DNA from: Lamellibrachia columna
Lineage: Eukaryota; Annelida; Polychaeta; Sabellida; Siboglinidae
DNA: 64,000 bases
Direction: 5' to 3'
Assembly: GCA_963662155.1 (NCBI GenBank)
Contig: OY759263.1
Span: forward strand, 2,979,595 to 3,043,594
Shown one piece after another: positions 60,101-64,000 of this stretch; position 1 is the stretch's first letter, and the number at the start of each line of letters is the position of its first letter. A model generated the notes under the pieces. It was not told where the DNA came from. It saw only the letters and a program-made list of their open reading frames with translations, and ran no database searches. Both the position numbers and the translations under genes were made by a program.

Positions 60101-62982
60101 CACTGGTATTGTCTGTACCACTGTGGCACTGCCACTGTCTCTGGTACTGTATGTATCACTGTGGCACTGCCACTGCCACTGTCTGTACCACTGTGGCACT
60201 GCCACTGGTACTGTCTGTACCACTGTGGCACTGCCACTGCCACTGTCTGTACCACTGTGGCACTGCCACTGGTACTGTCTGTACCACTGTGGCACTGCCA
60301 CTGCCACTGTCTGTACCACTGTGGCACTGCCACTGCCACTGTCTGTACCACTGTGGCACTGCCACTGTCTGTACCAGTGTGGCACTGCCACTGGTACTGT
60401 CTGTATCACTGTGGCACTGCCACTGGTACTGTCTGTACCACTGTGGCACTGCCACTGGTACTGTCTGTACCACTGTGGCACTGCCACTGTCTGTACCACT
60501 GTGGCACTGCCACTGGTATTGTCTGTACCACTGTGGCACTGCCACTGCCACTGGTACTGTCTGTACCACTGTGGCACTGTCACTGGTACTGTCTGTACCA
60601 CTGTGGCACTGTCACTGGTATTGTCTGTACCACTGTGGCACTGCCACTGTTACTGTCTGTACCACTGTGACACTGCCACTGCCACTGGTACTGTCTGTAC
60701 CACAGTTGCACTGCCACTGGTACTGTCTGTATCACAGTGGCACTGGCACTGGTACTCCCTGTAACACTGTGGCATTGCCACTGGTACTCTCTGTACCACT
60801 GTGGCACAGCCACTGCCTCTGGTACTGTCTATACAACTGTGGCACTGCCACTGGTACTGTCTGTACCACTGTGGCACTGCCACTGCCACTGGTACTGTCT
60901 GTACCACTGTGGCACTGTCACTGGTACTGTCTGTACCACTGTGGCACTGCCACTGGTATTGTCTGTACCACTTGGCACTGCCTCTGGTACTGTCTGTATC
61001 ACTGTGGCACTGCCACTGGTACTGTCTGTATCACTGTGGCACTGTCACTGGTACTGTCTGTATCACTGTGGCACTGTCACTGGTACTGTCTGTACCACTG
61101 TCGCACTGCCACTGCCACTGGTACTGTCTGTACCACTGTGGCACTGCCACTGGTACTGTCTGTACCACTGTGGCACTGCCACTGGTACTGTCTGTATCAC
61201 TGTGGCACTGCCACTGCCACTGGTACTGTCTGTATCACTGTGGCACTGCCACTGCCACTGGTACTGTCTGTATCACTGTGGCACTGCCACTGGTACTGTC
61301 TGTATCACTCCTGTTATGCACCATCTGCATCCAGTGCCTCCAACCTATCCCTTCCCTTTCTTCCCTCCTATTATGCACTATCTGCATGCAATGCCTCCAA
61401 CCTATCCCTTCCCTTTCTTCCCTCCTATTATGCACTATCTGCATGCAATGCCTCCAACCTCTCCCTTCCCTTTCTTCCCTCCTATTATGCACTATCTGCA
61501 TGCAATGCCTCCAACCTATCCCTTCCCTTTCTTCCCTCCTATTATGCACTATCTGCATGCAATGCCTCCAACCTATCCCTTCCCTTTCTTCCCTCCTATT
61601 ATGCACTATCTGCATGCAATGCCTCCAACCTATCCCTTCCCTTTCTTCCCTCCTATTATGCACTATCTGCATGCAATGCCTCCAACCTATCCCTTCCCTT
61701 TCTCCCCCCCTCTTATGAACCATCTGCATGCAATGCCTCCAACCTATCCCTTCCCTTTCTTCCCTCCTATTATGCACTATCTGCATGCAATGCCTCCAAC
61801 CTATCCCTTCCCTTTCTTCCCTCCTATTATGCACTATCTGCATGCAATACCTCCAGCCTATCCCTTCCCTTTCTTCCCCCCTCTTATGAACCATCTGCAT
61901 GCAATGCCTCCAACCTATCCCTTCCCTTTCTTCCCCCCTCTTATGAACCATCTGCATGCAATGCCTCCAACCTATCCCTTCCCTTTCTTCCCTCCTATTA
62001 TGCACTATCTGCATGCAATGCCTCCAACCTATCCCTTCCCTTTCTTCCCTCCTATTATGCACTATCTGCATGCAATGCCTCCAACCTATCCCTTCCCTTT
62101 CTTCCCTCCTATTATGCACTATCTGCATGCAATGCCTCCAACCTATACCTTCCCTTTCTTCCTTCCTATTATGCACTGTCTGCATGCAATGCATCCAACC
62201 TATCCCTTCCCTTTCTTCCCTCCTATTATGCACTATCTGCATGCAATGCCTCCAACCTATCCCTTCCCTTTCTTCCCTCCTATTATGCACTATCTGCATG
62301 CAATGCCTCCAACCTACCCCTTCCCATTCTTCCCTCCTATTATGCACTATCTGCATGCAATGCCTCCAACCTATCCCTTCCCTTTCTTCCCTCCTATTAT
62401 GCACTATCTGCATGCAATGCCTCCAACCTATCCCTTCCCTTTCTTCCCTCCTATTATGCACTATCTGCATGCAATGCATCCAACCTATCCCTTCCCTTTC
62501 TTCCCTCCTATTATGCACTATCTGCATGCAGTGCCTCCAACCTATCCCTTCCCTTTCTTCCCTCCTATTATGCACTATCTGCATGCAATGCCTCCAACCT
62601 ATCCCTTCCCTTTCTTCCCTCCTATTATGCACTATCTGCATGCAATGCCTCCAACCTATCCCTTCCCTTTCTTCCCTCCTATTATGCACTATCTGCATGC
62701 AATGACTCTACTTTGATCAGCTGTCTATGTCAACTTATGATTGTCAAATTTAGTATTGATAATATTGCATTGTCACATCCTATGTTGCAATGTGTAGATA
62801 AATAAGTACACCTGATAATCTGACAGTTTCTTTCACAGACCACTGAAGTACCAAGCCAATCAACTGTGACAACCAGGAAAGCCACATTGTCTCTCTTTGA
62901 TGATGATGATGATGACAATGACTTATTTGGTGTCACACCCACTGCCACCAAGCCAGGGGCCATGTCCAGGCAGAAGTCAATG
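27000..62982 (+). CDS. WASH complex subunit 2 (FAM21) orthologue, spliced, continues past the right edge
   Basis: Nineteen coding exons can be joined in phase to 726 codons with no stop. WASHC2 is the long subunit of the WASH complex: its N-terminal head docks onto the complex core, and its unstructured tail binds retromer (VPS35) through LFa motifs, recruiting Arp2/3 activation to endosomes. The head here (codons 1-211) aligns block by block with the vertebrate protein: WERAWTLDEMQKGASHWSLA, YLQEFSHKMISRTHDIQEQM, DNTVNDFIMLANTQFVEN, GLQVLDAAFEKIDV and YLSRPLPCLIGT. The tail carries paired L-F motifs in acidic context in exons 8, 10, 12, 13 and 15-19. Vertebrate proteins are about 1,300 residues, so roughly half is seen. 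Most introns carry minisatellites. Confidence 0.95.
27290..29462. repeat. 22-bp minisatellite in WASHC2 intron 1
   Basis: Nearly 100 copies of a 22-bp unit, cagcctcatgctacagtgtt plus aa. Variants include gtgtcaac, cttcatgc, tcaagcta and units extended by ttaaact. Each typical unit contains the 8-bp palindrome tgttaaca. Confidence 0.97.
29608..29964. mobile_element. hAT-like MITE, 357 bp, 8-bp TSD, in WASHC2 intron 1
   Basis: Left end CAGGGTTGTTTGATTTAAAT; right end gatttttttcaacccta, its complement starting TAGGGTTGAAAAAAATC. Flanked by attgcagt on both sides (29600-29607 and 29965-29972), an exact 8-bp duplication. The interior is A/T-rich with GATTTAAATC motifs near both ends and has no ORF. 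Confidence 0.85.
30131..30223 (+). CDS. WASHC2 coding exon 2
   Basis: 31 codons, MLHYLQEFSHKMISRTHDIQ then EQMNGLVHEAK, matching the conserved helical head (LQFLQEFSQQTISRTHEI in vertebrates). Acceptor gtgtttgcag, donor gtaagt, phase 0 on both sides. Confidence 0.95.
30593..30664 (+). CDS. WASHC2 coding exon 3
   Basis: 24 codons, LTGVRLDNTVNDFIMLANTQ then FVEN, matching vertebrate NDFLMLSNTQFIEN. Acceptor ggtctgtttcag, donor gtaagt, phase 0. Confidence 0.95.
30686..31533. repeat. 30/33-bp minisatellite in WASHC2 intron 3
   Basis: About 28 copies of tagcatggcgaggtaaagat plus acttacttag, alternating irregularly with a longer form in which tagcatgg is replaced by tggtgcatgg. Every unit contains gcgaggtaaag, a good match to a 5' splice site (GAG|GTAAAG). 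Confidence 0.97.
31530..33570. repeat. 42-bp minisatellite in WASHC2 intron 3
   Basis: About 48 copies of a 42-bp unit: gtgacaactgatgttgtgac, agtttgtgttgccag, tggtgca. The unit is 14 codons long and stop-free in several frames, which creates ~700-codon shadow frames on both strands. Each unit contains ACAAC-tgat-GTTGT (5-bp stem) and the acceptor-like gtttgtgttgccag. The last unit runs directly into the exon 4 acceptor. Confidence 0.97.
33589..33654 (+). CDS. WASHC2 coding exon 4
   Basis: 22 codons, RVYEEDISEEEAGSQDGNKK then KL, corresponding to vertebrate RVYDEEVEE. Acceptor cttgtcttgtgcattcag, donor gtagaa (weak but frame-consistent), phase 0. Confidence 0.88.
33655..34504. other. WASHC2 intron 4, unique part
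   Basis: No gene or repeat recognised before the 69-bp array begins. Confidence 0.5.
34505..37350. repeat. 69-bp minisatellite with a built-in hairpin, WASHC2 intron 4
   Basis: About 42 copies of a 69-bp unit (65-bp form lacking one gatg of ggatggatgg). Every copy carries the inverted repeat GTGATTG-aaa-CAATCAC: a perfect 7-bp stem with a 3-base loop. Variation is concentrated elsewhere (aaggac/aagaac, gtgact/gtggct). Confidence 0.97.
37351..37890. other. WASHC2 intron 4, 3' part
   Basis: No gene recognised. A short internal duplication (cctttacaaaggca with aaaggtcatgaaaata) lies at about 37640-37770. Confidence 0.5.
37891..38064 (+). CDS. WASHC2 coding exon 5
   Basis: 58 codons: EKTKEERSAALIPRIKDAMA, LGLQVLDAAFEKIDVNEANS, then an acidic run and AYVTEAILEPK, aligning with vertebrate GLQVLDSAFEQLDIK...ELILEPK. 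Acceptor tatctgccag, donor gtaatg, phase 0. Confidence 0.95.
38065..38548. other. WASHC2 intron 5
   Basis: Short intron without a minisatellite array; only a duplicated ttattggttaaccttagac near 38466-38520. Confidence 0.6.
38549..38639 (+). CDS. WASHC2 coding exon 6
   Basis: DPYLSRPLPCLIGTPAFQQS then DDIGLVEQPS, aligning with vertebrate DLYIDRPLPYLIGS. Acceptor gctgcttatag, donor gtgagt; ends in phase 1. Confidence 0.95.
38640..39084. other. WASHC2 intron 6, unique part
   Basis: Nothing recognised before the 30-bp repeat. Confidence 0.5.
39085..39235. repeat. 30-bp tandem repeat, WASHC2 intron 6
   Basis: About five copies of acacaaatgtgtacattatg plus attgtatgat, with small changes. Confidence 0.9.
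39447..39595 (+). CDS. WASHC2 coding exon 7, GC donor
   Basis: Phase 1 start: DDDMSDHGSISESESAASSS, EEEKLNGETGRDRHASVSSA, then a Ser run and EVESE. The acidic/Ser-rich stretch corresponds to vertebrate SSEEGSVGSDRGSI. The frame-compatible end is GAG followed by gcaagt, a GC donor with otherwise consensus bases; a GT four bases downstream of it (gtgaca) would lead to a stop in exon 8. Confidence 0.88.
39705..39990. repeat. 29-bp tandem repeat, WASHC2 intron 7
   Basis: About ten degenerate copies of acactatttggatgtgttca plus ctgttca. Confidence 0.92.
40108..40203 (+). CDS. WASHC2 coding exon 8
   Basis: 32 codons, SSGDLFGGKVSDADEEKELK then DEGETEVIDTHQ; first L-F motif of the tail (GDLFGG; vertebrate CDLFAD). 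Acceptor gtgtgaacag, donor gtgagt, phase 0. Confidence 0.93.
40245..40762. repeat. about 32-bp minisatellite, WASHC2 intron 8
   Basis: About 17 copies of ttgtcaacatgtttagctgt plus ggttgttataag, with units shortened to about 27 bp and others lacking gttt. Confidence 0.95.
40773..40875 (+). CDS. WASHC2 coding exon 9
   Basis: TKADDFASELASRIRTSPPP then MNKASKKKKRASNNG, aligning with vertebrate SFADELAARIKGD. Acceptor gttataatttcag, donor gtgata, ends in phase 1. Confidence 0.93.
40962..43075. repeat. 13-bp minisatellite, WASHC2 intron 9
   Basis: About 160 copies of 13-bp monomers of two main types, acagttttagcat and acagttttaacct, with atagttttaac, gagttttaaca and 12-bp acagttttacct variants. 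Types are arranged in local higher-order blocks that repeat along the array. Confidence 0.97.
43137..43258 (+). CDS. WASHC2 coding exon 10
   Basis: Starts in phase 1: DDLFAPPSLGIDEDEEDDSP, FSHKTGLFSTGGGLFDDNQD, E. Aligns with vertebrate DNLFAPPKL...GGGLFSGGKGLFDDEDEE and contributes three L-F motifs. Acceptor catcatgttcttgtag, donor gtgaca, ends phase 0. Confidence 0.95.
43259..43815. other. WASHC2 intron 10, unique part
   Basis: No gene recognised. Confidence 0.5.
43818..44222. repeat. 18/25-bp tandem repeat, WASHC2 intron 10
   Basis: Copies of gttagatcatcaccatta (18 bp), about half extended by cccggta to 25 bp; the two lengths alternate irregularly. Confidence 0.95.
44255..44492. repeat. 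degenerate repeat upstream of exon 11
   Basis: Three larger blocks (about 60-70 bp) built of aataatggtgacatt, gtcctgacatcttacag and gaaataaagttgacc. The acceptor of exon 11 (cctgacatcttacag) is itself the last copy, so near-identical acceptor sequences occur upstream at about 44325-44340 and 44393-44408. Confidence 0.85.
44496..44583 (+). CDS. WASHC2 coding exon 11
   Basis: DGLIDEDAQTENKITAASLG then QHTGSASDV, a less conserved linker. Acceptor cctgacatcttacag, donor gtagga, phase 0 in and phase 1 out, matching both neighbours. Confidence 0.85.
44845..50996. repeat. 36-bp minisatellite, 6.1 kb, WASHC2 intron 11
   Basis: About 171 copies of a 36-bp unit: ttatgtggggcttggtggtg, tagttctgtaaccctg. 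Changes are nearly all substitutions (aaccctg/agccctg/ggaaccctg; tggggctt/tgaggctt), so the 36-bp register is kept across the whole array. Because 36 is a multiple of three and the unit lacks stops in some frames, minus-strand frames of over 2,000 codons and long plus-strand frames result; none has non-repeat coding support. A 360-bp ten-unit block is duplicated at 49621-50340. Confidence 0.98.
51174..51326 (+). CDS. WASHC2 coding exon 12
   Basis: Phase 1 start: GKREDLGKKESGKPKVKSPV, QKPSPGGLFDNDQEDDDLFA, ALAPKKPPLKP. Classic LFa pair (GGLFDNDQEDDDLFA). Acceptor ttgttgcctgcag, donor gtaagt, ends phase 1. Confidence 0.95.
51639..52138 (-). pseudogene. Penelope-like GIY-YIG endonuclease fragment (left arm)
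   Basis: Minus strand: RT-to-endonuclease linker remnants (IGLPYISKLSEQVARIFKSY and NIPIYHKPINTLRSLL), then HPKDRTAKAAKCGVVYDIQC, CPECDQHYIGETARTLGTRI and KEHLSRR. The V-V-Y and Y-I-G-E motifs, the Arg of TLGTRIKEH, and the C-x2-C pair (CPEC) are those of Penelope GIY-YIG domains. The RT core is missing. Confidence 0.88.
52145..52618 (+). pseudogene. Penelope-like GIY-YIG endonuclease fragment (right arm)
   Basis: Plus strand: RT thumb remnant HIKKVLKANGYKTWMFNTTQ, then directly (linker deleted) HPKDRTAKAAKCGVVYDIQC and HYIGETARTLGTRIKEHLSC, stop at 52616-52618. About 95 percent identical to the left arm over the endonuclease; a few substitutions distinguish them (for example Gln-Phe-Ser/Gln-Cys-Ser). 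Open over 157 codons but 5'-truncated. Confidence 0.88.
52764..52876 (+). CDS. WASHC2 coding exon 13, NAGNAG acceptor
   Basis: SAEPTTSIKSKSGLFADEEE then ENDMFAVKEQKIASSKRK: an LFa pair (SGLFADEEEENDMFAVK). Acceptor is tcattccagcag; using the second cag (exon from 52767) removes one Ala and keeps the frame. Donor gtgagt, ends phase 0. Confidence 0.93.
53067..53162 (+). CDS. WASHC2 coding exon 14
   Basis: 32 codons, LPAGAVSMFGGAQNPLVAAI then KAQKSPRSDTDE, aligning with vertebrate IPAGAVSVFLG. Acceptor gtttgtcttttacag, donor gtaaac, phase 0. Confidence 0.93.
53163..53597. other. WASHC2 intron 14
   Basis: No tandem array or gene recognised. Confidence 0.6.
53598..53785 (+). CDS. WASHC2 coding exon 15
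   Basis: EQTWSDEGNQSSVSSASIST and further Ser/Asn-rich sequence to SSNSLFAEEPEDLFSGFQGK RENVGKR: an LFa pair at the end. Acceptor atattgtacag, donor gtatgt, ends in phase 2. Confidence 0.93.
53786..54399. other. WASHC2 intron 15, unique part
   Basis: No gene recognised; the only repeat is accaggtggcaccac-like at about 53840 and 53885. Confidence 0.5.
54400..56035. repeat. 50-bp minisatellite with a built-in hairpin, WASHC2 intron 15
   Basis: About 33 copies of a 50-bp unit: gccatgtgtcagttgattgg, tgcatgtcagtgcacccagt, gcttccacaa. Each carries GGTGCA-tgtcag-TGCACC (6-bp perfect stem, 6-base loop); the most frequent variation (tcagt/tcggt) falls in the loop. Confidence 0.97.
56086..56182 (+). 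CDS. WASHC2 coding exon 16
   Basis: SGVTSGAALTSGSGGAGLFS then DDEDLFGSSSKPQ; an LFa pair (AGLFSDDEDLFGS). Acceptor cattttctgctacag, donor gtaaag, in phase 2, out phase 0. Confidence 0.93.
56358..56483. repeat. 41-bp tandem repeat, WASHC2 intron 16
   Basis: Three near-perfect copies beginning tttggggctacgcacctaaa. Confidence 0.95.
56690..57012. repeat. 33-bp minisatellite, WASHC2 intron 16
   Basis: Ten copies of cataacatgatgtgacgtac plus agtgactgctcgt; TGACG and CGTCA at its two ends could pair. Confidence 0.95.
57013..57328. other. WASHC2 intron 16, 3' part
   Basis: No feature recognised before the exon 17 acceptor. Confidence 0.5.
57329..57438 (+). CDS. WASHC2 coding exon 17
   Basis: VAAPSAVRARKSGLLFDAED then DDDSDFLSGSEVNSSA, ending in phase 2 (AT). 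A degenerate LFa motif (LLFDAEDDDDSDFLSG). The earlier GAG|gtcaac site would put exon 18 out of frame; AT|gtaatg at 57439 restores it, so it is used here. Confidence 0.85.
57439..57982. other. WASHC2 intron 17
   Basis: No tandem array or gene recognised. Confidence 0.6.
57983..58070 (+). CDS. WASHC2 coding exon 18
   Basis: SKKLPETGRSEVEDDLFGTT then RKTQAPETK; one L-F motif (EDDLFGT). Acceptor catctgatttccaacag, donor gtgagg; ends phase 0. Confidence 0.92.
58128..61315. repeat. 32-bp minisatellite with two hairpins per unit, WASHC2 intron 18
   Basis: About 100 copies of a 32-bp unit: actgtggcactgccactggt, actgtctgtacc. Two adjacent inverted repeats fill the unit: GTGGC-act-GCCAC and GGTAC-tgtct-GTACC. 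Many units have gttactgtct, which breaks the second stem. From about 59,900 on, shorter and longer units mix. Shadow frames over 800 codons run through on the plus strand. Confidence 0.97.
61312..62703. repeat. 57-bp pyrimidine-rich minisatellite, WASHC2 intron 18
   Basis: About 24 copies of a 57-bp unit with the tract aacctatcccttccctttct followed by tccctcc, then tattatgcactatctgcatg. The palindrome TGCATGCA occurs in each unit. It follows the 32-bp array directly and ends 135 bases before exon 19. The 19-codon unit keeps several frames open; these are shadows. Confidence 0.97.
62839..62982 (+). CDS. WASHC2 coding exon 19 (last in window)
   Basis: 48 codons: TTEVPSQSTVTTRKATLSLF, DDDDDDNDLFGVTPTATKPG, AMSRQKSM; an LFa pair (SLFDDDDDDNDLFG). 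Acceptor agtttctttcacag, donor gtaagg, phase 0 on both sides. Confidence 0.95.
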
Positions 62983-63039
62983 GTAAGGTTTCAAGTTTTG
63001 ACAAAGTATACATTTTTGTAACTGTGGGTAATGGATGCA

Positions 63040-63826
63040 TCTGGAGGTGCCTTCAACTACAGTTCACTGTAGGTGCCTTGAACCACAGTTCACTGTAGGT
63101 GCCTTCAACCATAGTTCACTGTAGGTGCTTTCAACCACAGTTCACTGTAGGTGCCTTCAACCACAGTTCACTGTAGGTGTCTTCAACTATAGTTCCATGT
63201 TGGTGCCTTCAACCACAGTTCACTGTAGGTGTCTTCAACTACAGTTCCCAGTAAGTGCCTTCAACTACAGTTCACTGTAGGTGCCTTCAACTACAGTTCA
63301 CTGGAGGTGCCTTCAACCACAGTTCACTGTAGGTGCCTTCAACCACAGTTTACTGTAGGTGCCTTCAACCACAGTTCCATGTAGGTGCCTTCAACTACAG
63401 TTCACTGTAGGTGCCTTCAACCACAGTTCACTGGAGGTGCCTTCAACTACAGTTCTCTGTAGGTGCCTTCAACTACAGTTCACTGGAGGTGCCTTCAACT
63501 ACAGTTCACTGGAGGTGCCTTCAACCACAGTTCCATGTAGGTGTCTTCAACTACAGTTCACTGTAGGTGCCTTCAACCACAGTTCACTGGAGGTGCCTTC
63601 AACCACAGTTCCATTTAGGTGCCTTCAACTACAGTTCACTGTAGGTGCCTTCAACCACAGTTTACTATAGGTGCCTTCAACCACAGTTCACTGGAGGTGC
63701 CTTCAACTACAGTTCACTGGAGGTGCCTCCAACTACAGTTCACTATAGGTGTCTTCAACTACAGTTTACTGGAGGTGCCTCCAACTACAGTTCACTGGAG
63801 GTGCCTTCAACTACAGATCACTGTAG
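63040..63826. repeat. 26-bp minisatellite, WASHC2 intron 19
   Basis: About 30 copies of aggtgccttcaaccacagtt plus cactgt; variants in ccac/ctac and the last six bases (cactgg, ccatgt). The rest of the window (63827-64000) is intron with nothing recognised. Confidence 0.97.
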
Positions 63827-64000
63827 TAACATGGTGAACTGTTTGCTACTATTACATCATACAATGCATGATGGGTCACTGAATAAACATGCTTTCTTTT
63901 TGCTGAACTGGACATTTAAGTGACTTACAACATTGTCCTGAACATTATAAATACACACAGACTATCGATGAAGTATTCAGAGGTTCACTCACATTTGTTC

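Noticed and set aside
58094..62805. Plus-strand frames of 650-1,190 codons and a 487-codon minus frame
   Set aside because: They run through the 32-bp and 57-bp arrays of WASHC2 intron 18 and change character exactly at the array boundary. No non-repeat domain is present.
1..64000. tRNA, rRNA or other structural RNA genes
   Set aside because: I looked for typical A/B-box and rRNA core motifs by eye and saw none. A tRNA or covariance-model scan would be needed to exclude them.

Overview
The window is animal nuclear DNA. It has spliced genes with GT-AG (and some GC-AG) introns, AT-rich spacers, and non-LTR, Penelope-like, hAT and PIF/Harbinger elements. This mix suggests an aquatic invertebrate (a mollusc or another non-vertebrate), but the species cannot be fixed from the sequence alone. 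There is no bacterial operon structure, and none of the very long open frames inside tandem arrays is likely to be a gene.

Layout. 1-5.9 kb: a 19-bp minisatellite, a possible last exon of a gene entering from the left (742-840), and a complete non-autonomous hAT-like transposon with an 8-bp target duplication (1244-3686). 5.9-9.3 kb: a LINE endonuclease fragment split by a 2.4-kb minisatellite, then the C-terminal end of another LINE on the minus strand. 10.1-14.5 kb: a nearly full-length but broken two-ORF LINE on the minus strand; its ORF2 starts with a PHD-like zinc finger. 15.3-17.2 kb: the last two exons of a two-finger C2H2 zinc-finger gene. 18-26.5 kb: a graveyard of CR1/jockey-like LINE copies in both orientations, plus a 758-bp Harbinger-type element carrying only a Myb-like ORF.

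27.0-64 kb: the main gene, the plus-strand orthologue of WASHC2 (FAM21), the WASH-complex subunit that binds retromer. I could join 19 coding exons in phase (726 codons) from the initiator ATG to the right edge, where the gene continues. It encodes the conserved N-terminal head followed by the LFa (acidic Leu-Phe) tail, with about one motif pair per exon.

The striking property of the locus is its introns. Most carry one or two unrelated minisatellites (units of 13, 18/25, 22, 26, 29, 30, 30/33, 32, 33, 36, 41, 42, 50, 57 and 69 bp). Together these make up roughly two thirds of the 37 kb of gene seen here, yet exons, splice sites and phases are intact. Several arrays have perfect hairpins in every unit, or repeated donor-like or acceptor-like motifs. 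Intron 12 also holds two Penelope-like GIY-YIG endonuclease fragments head to head.
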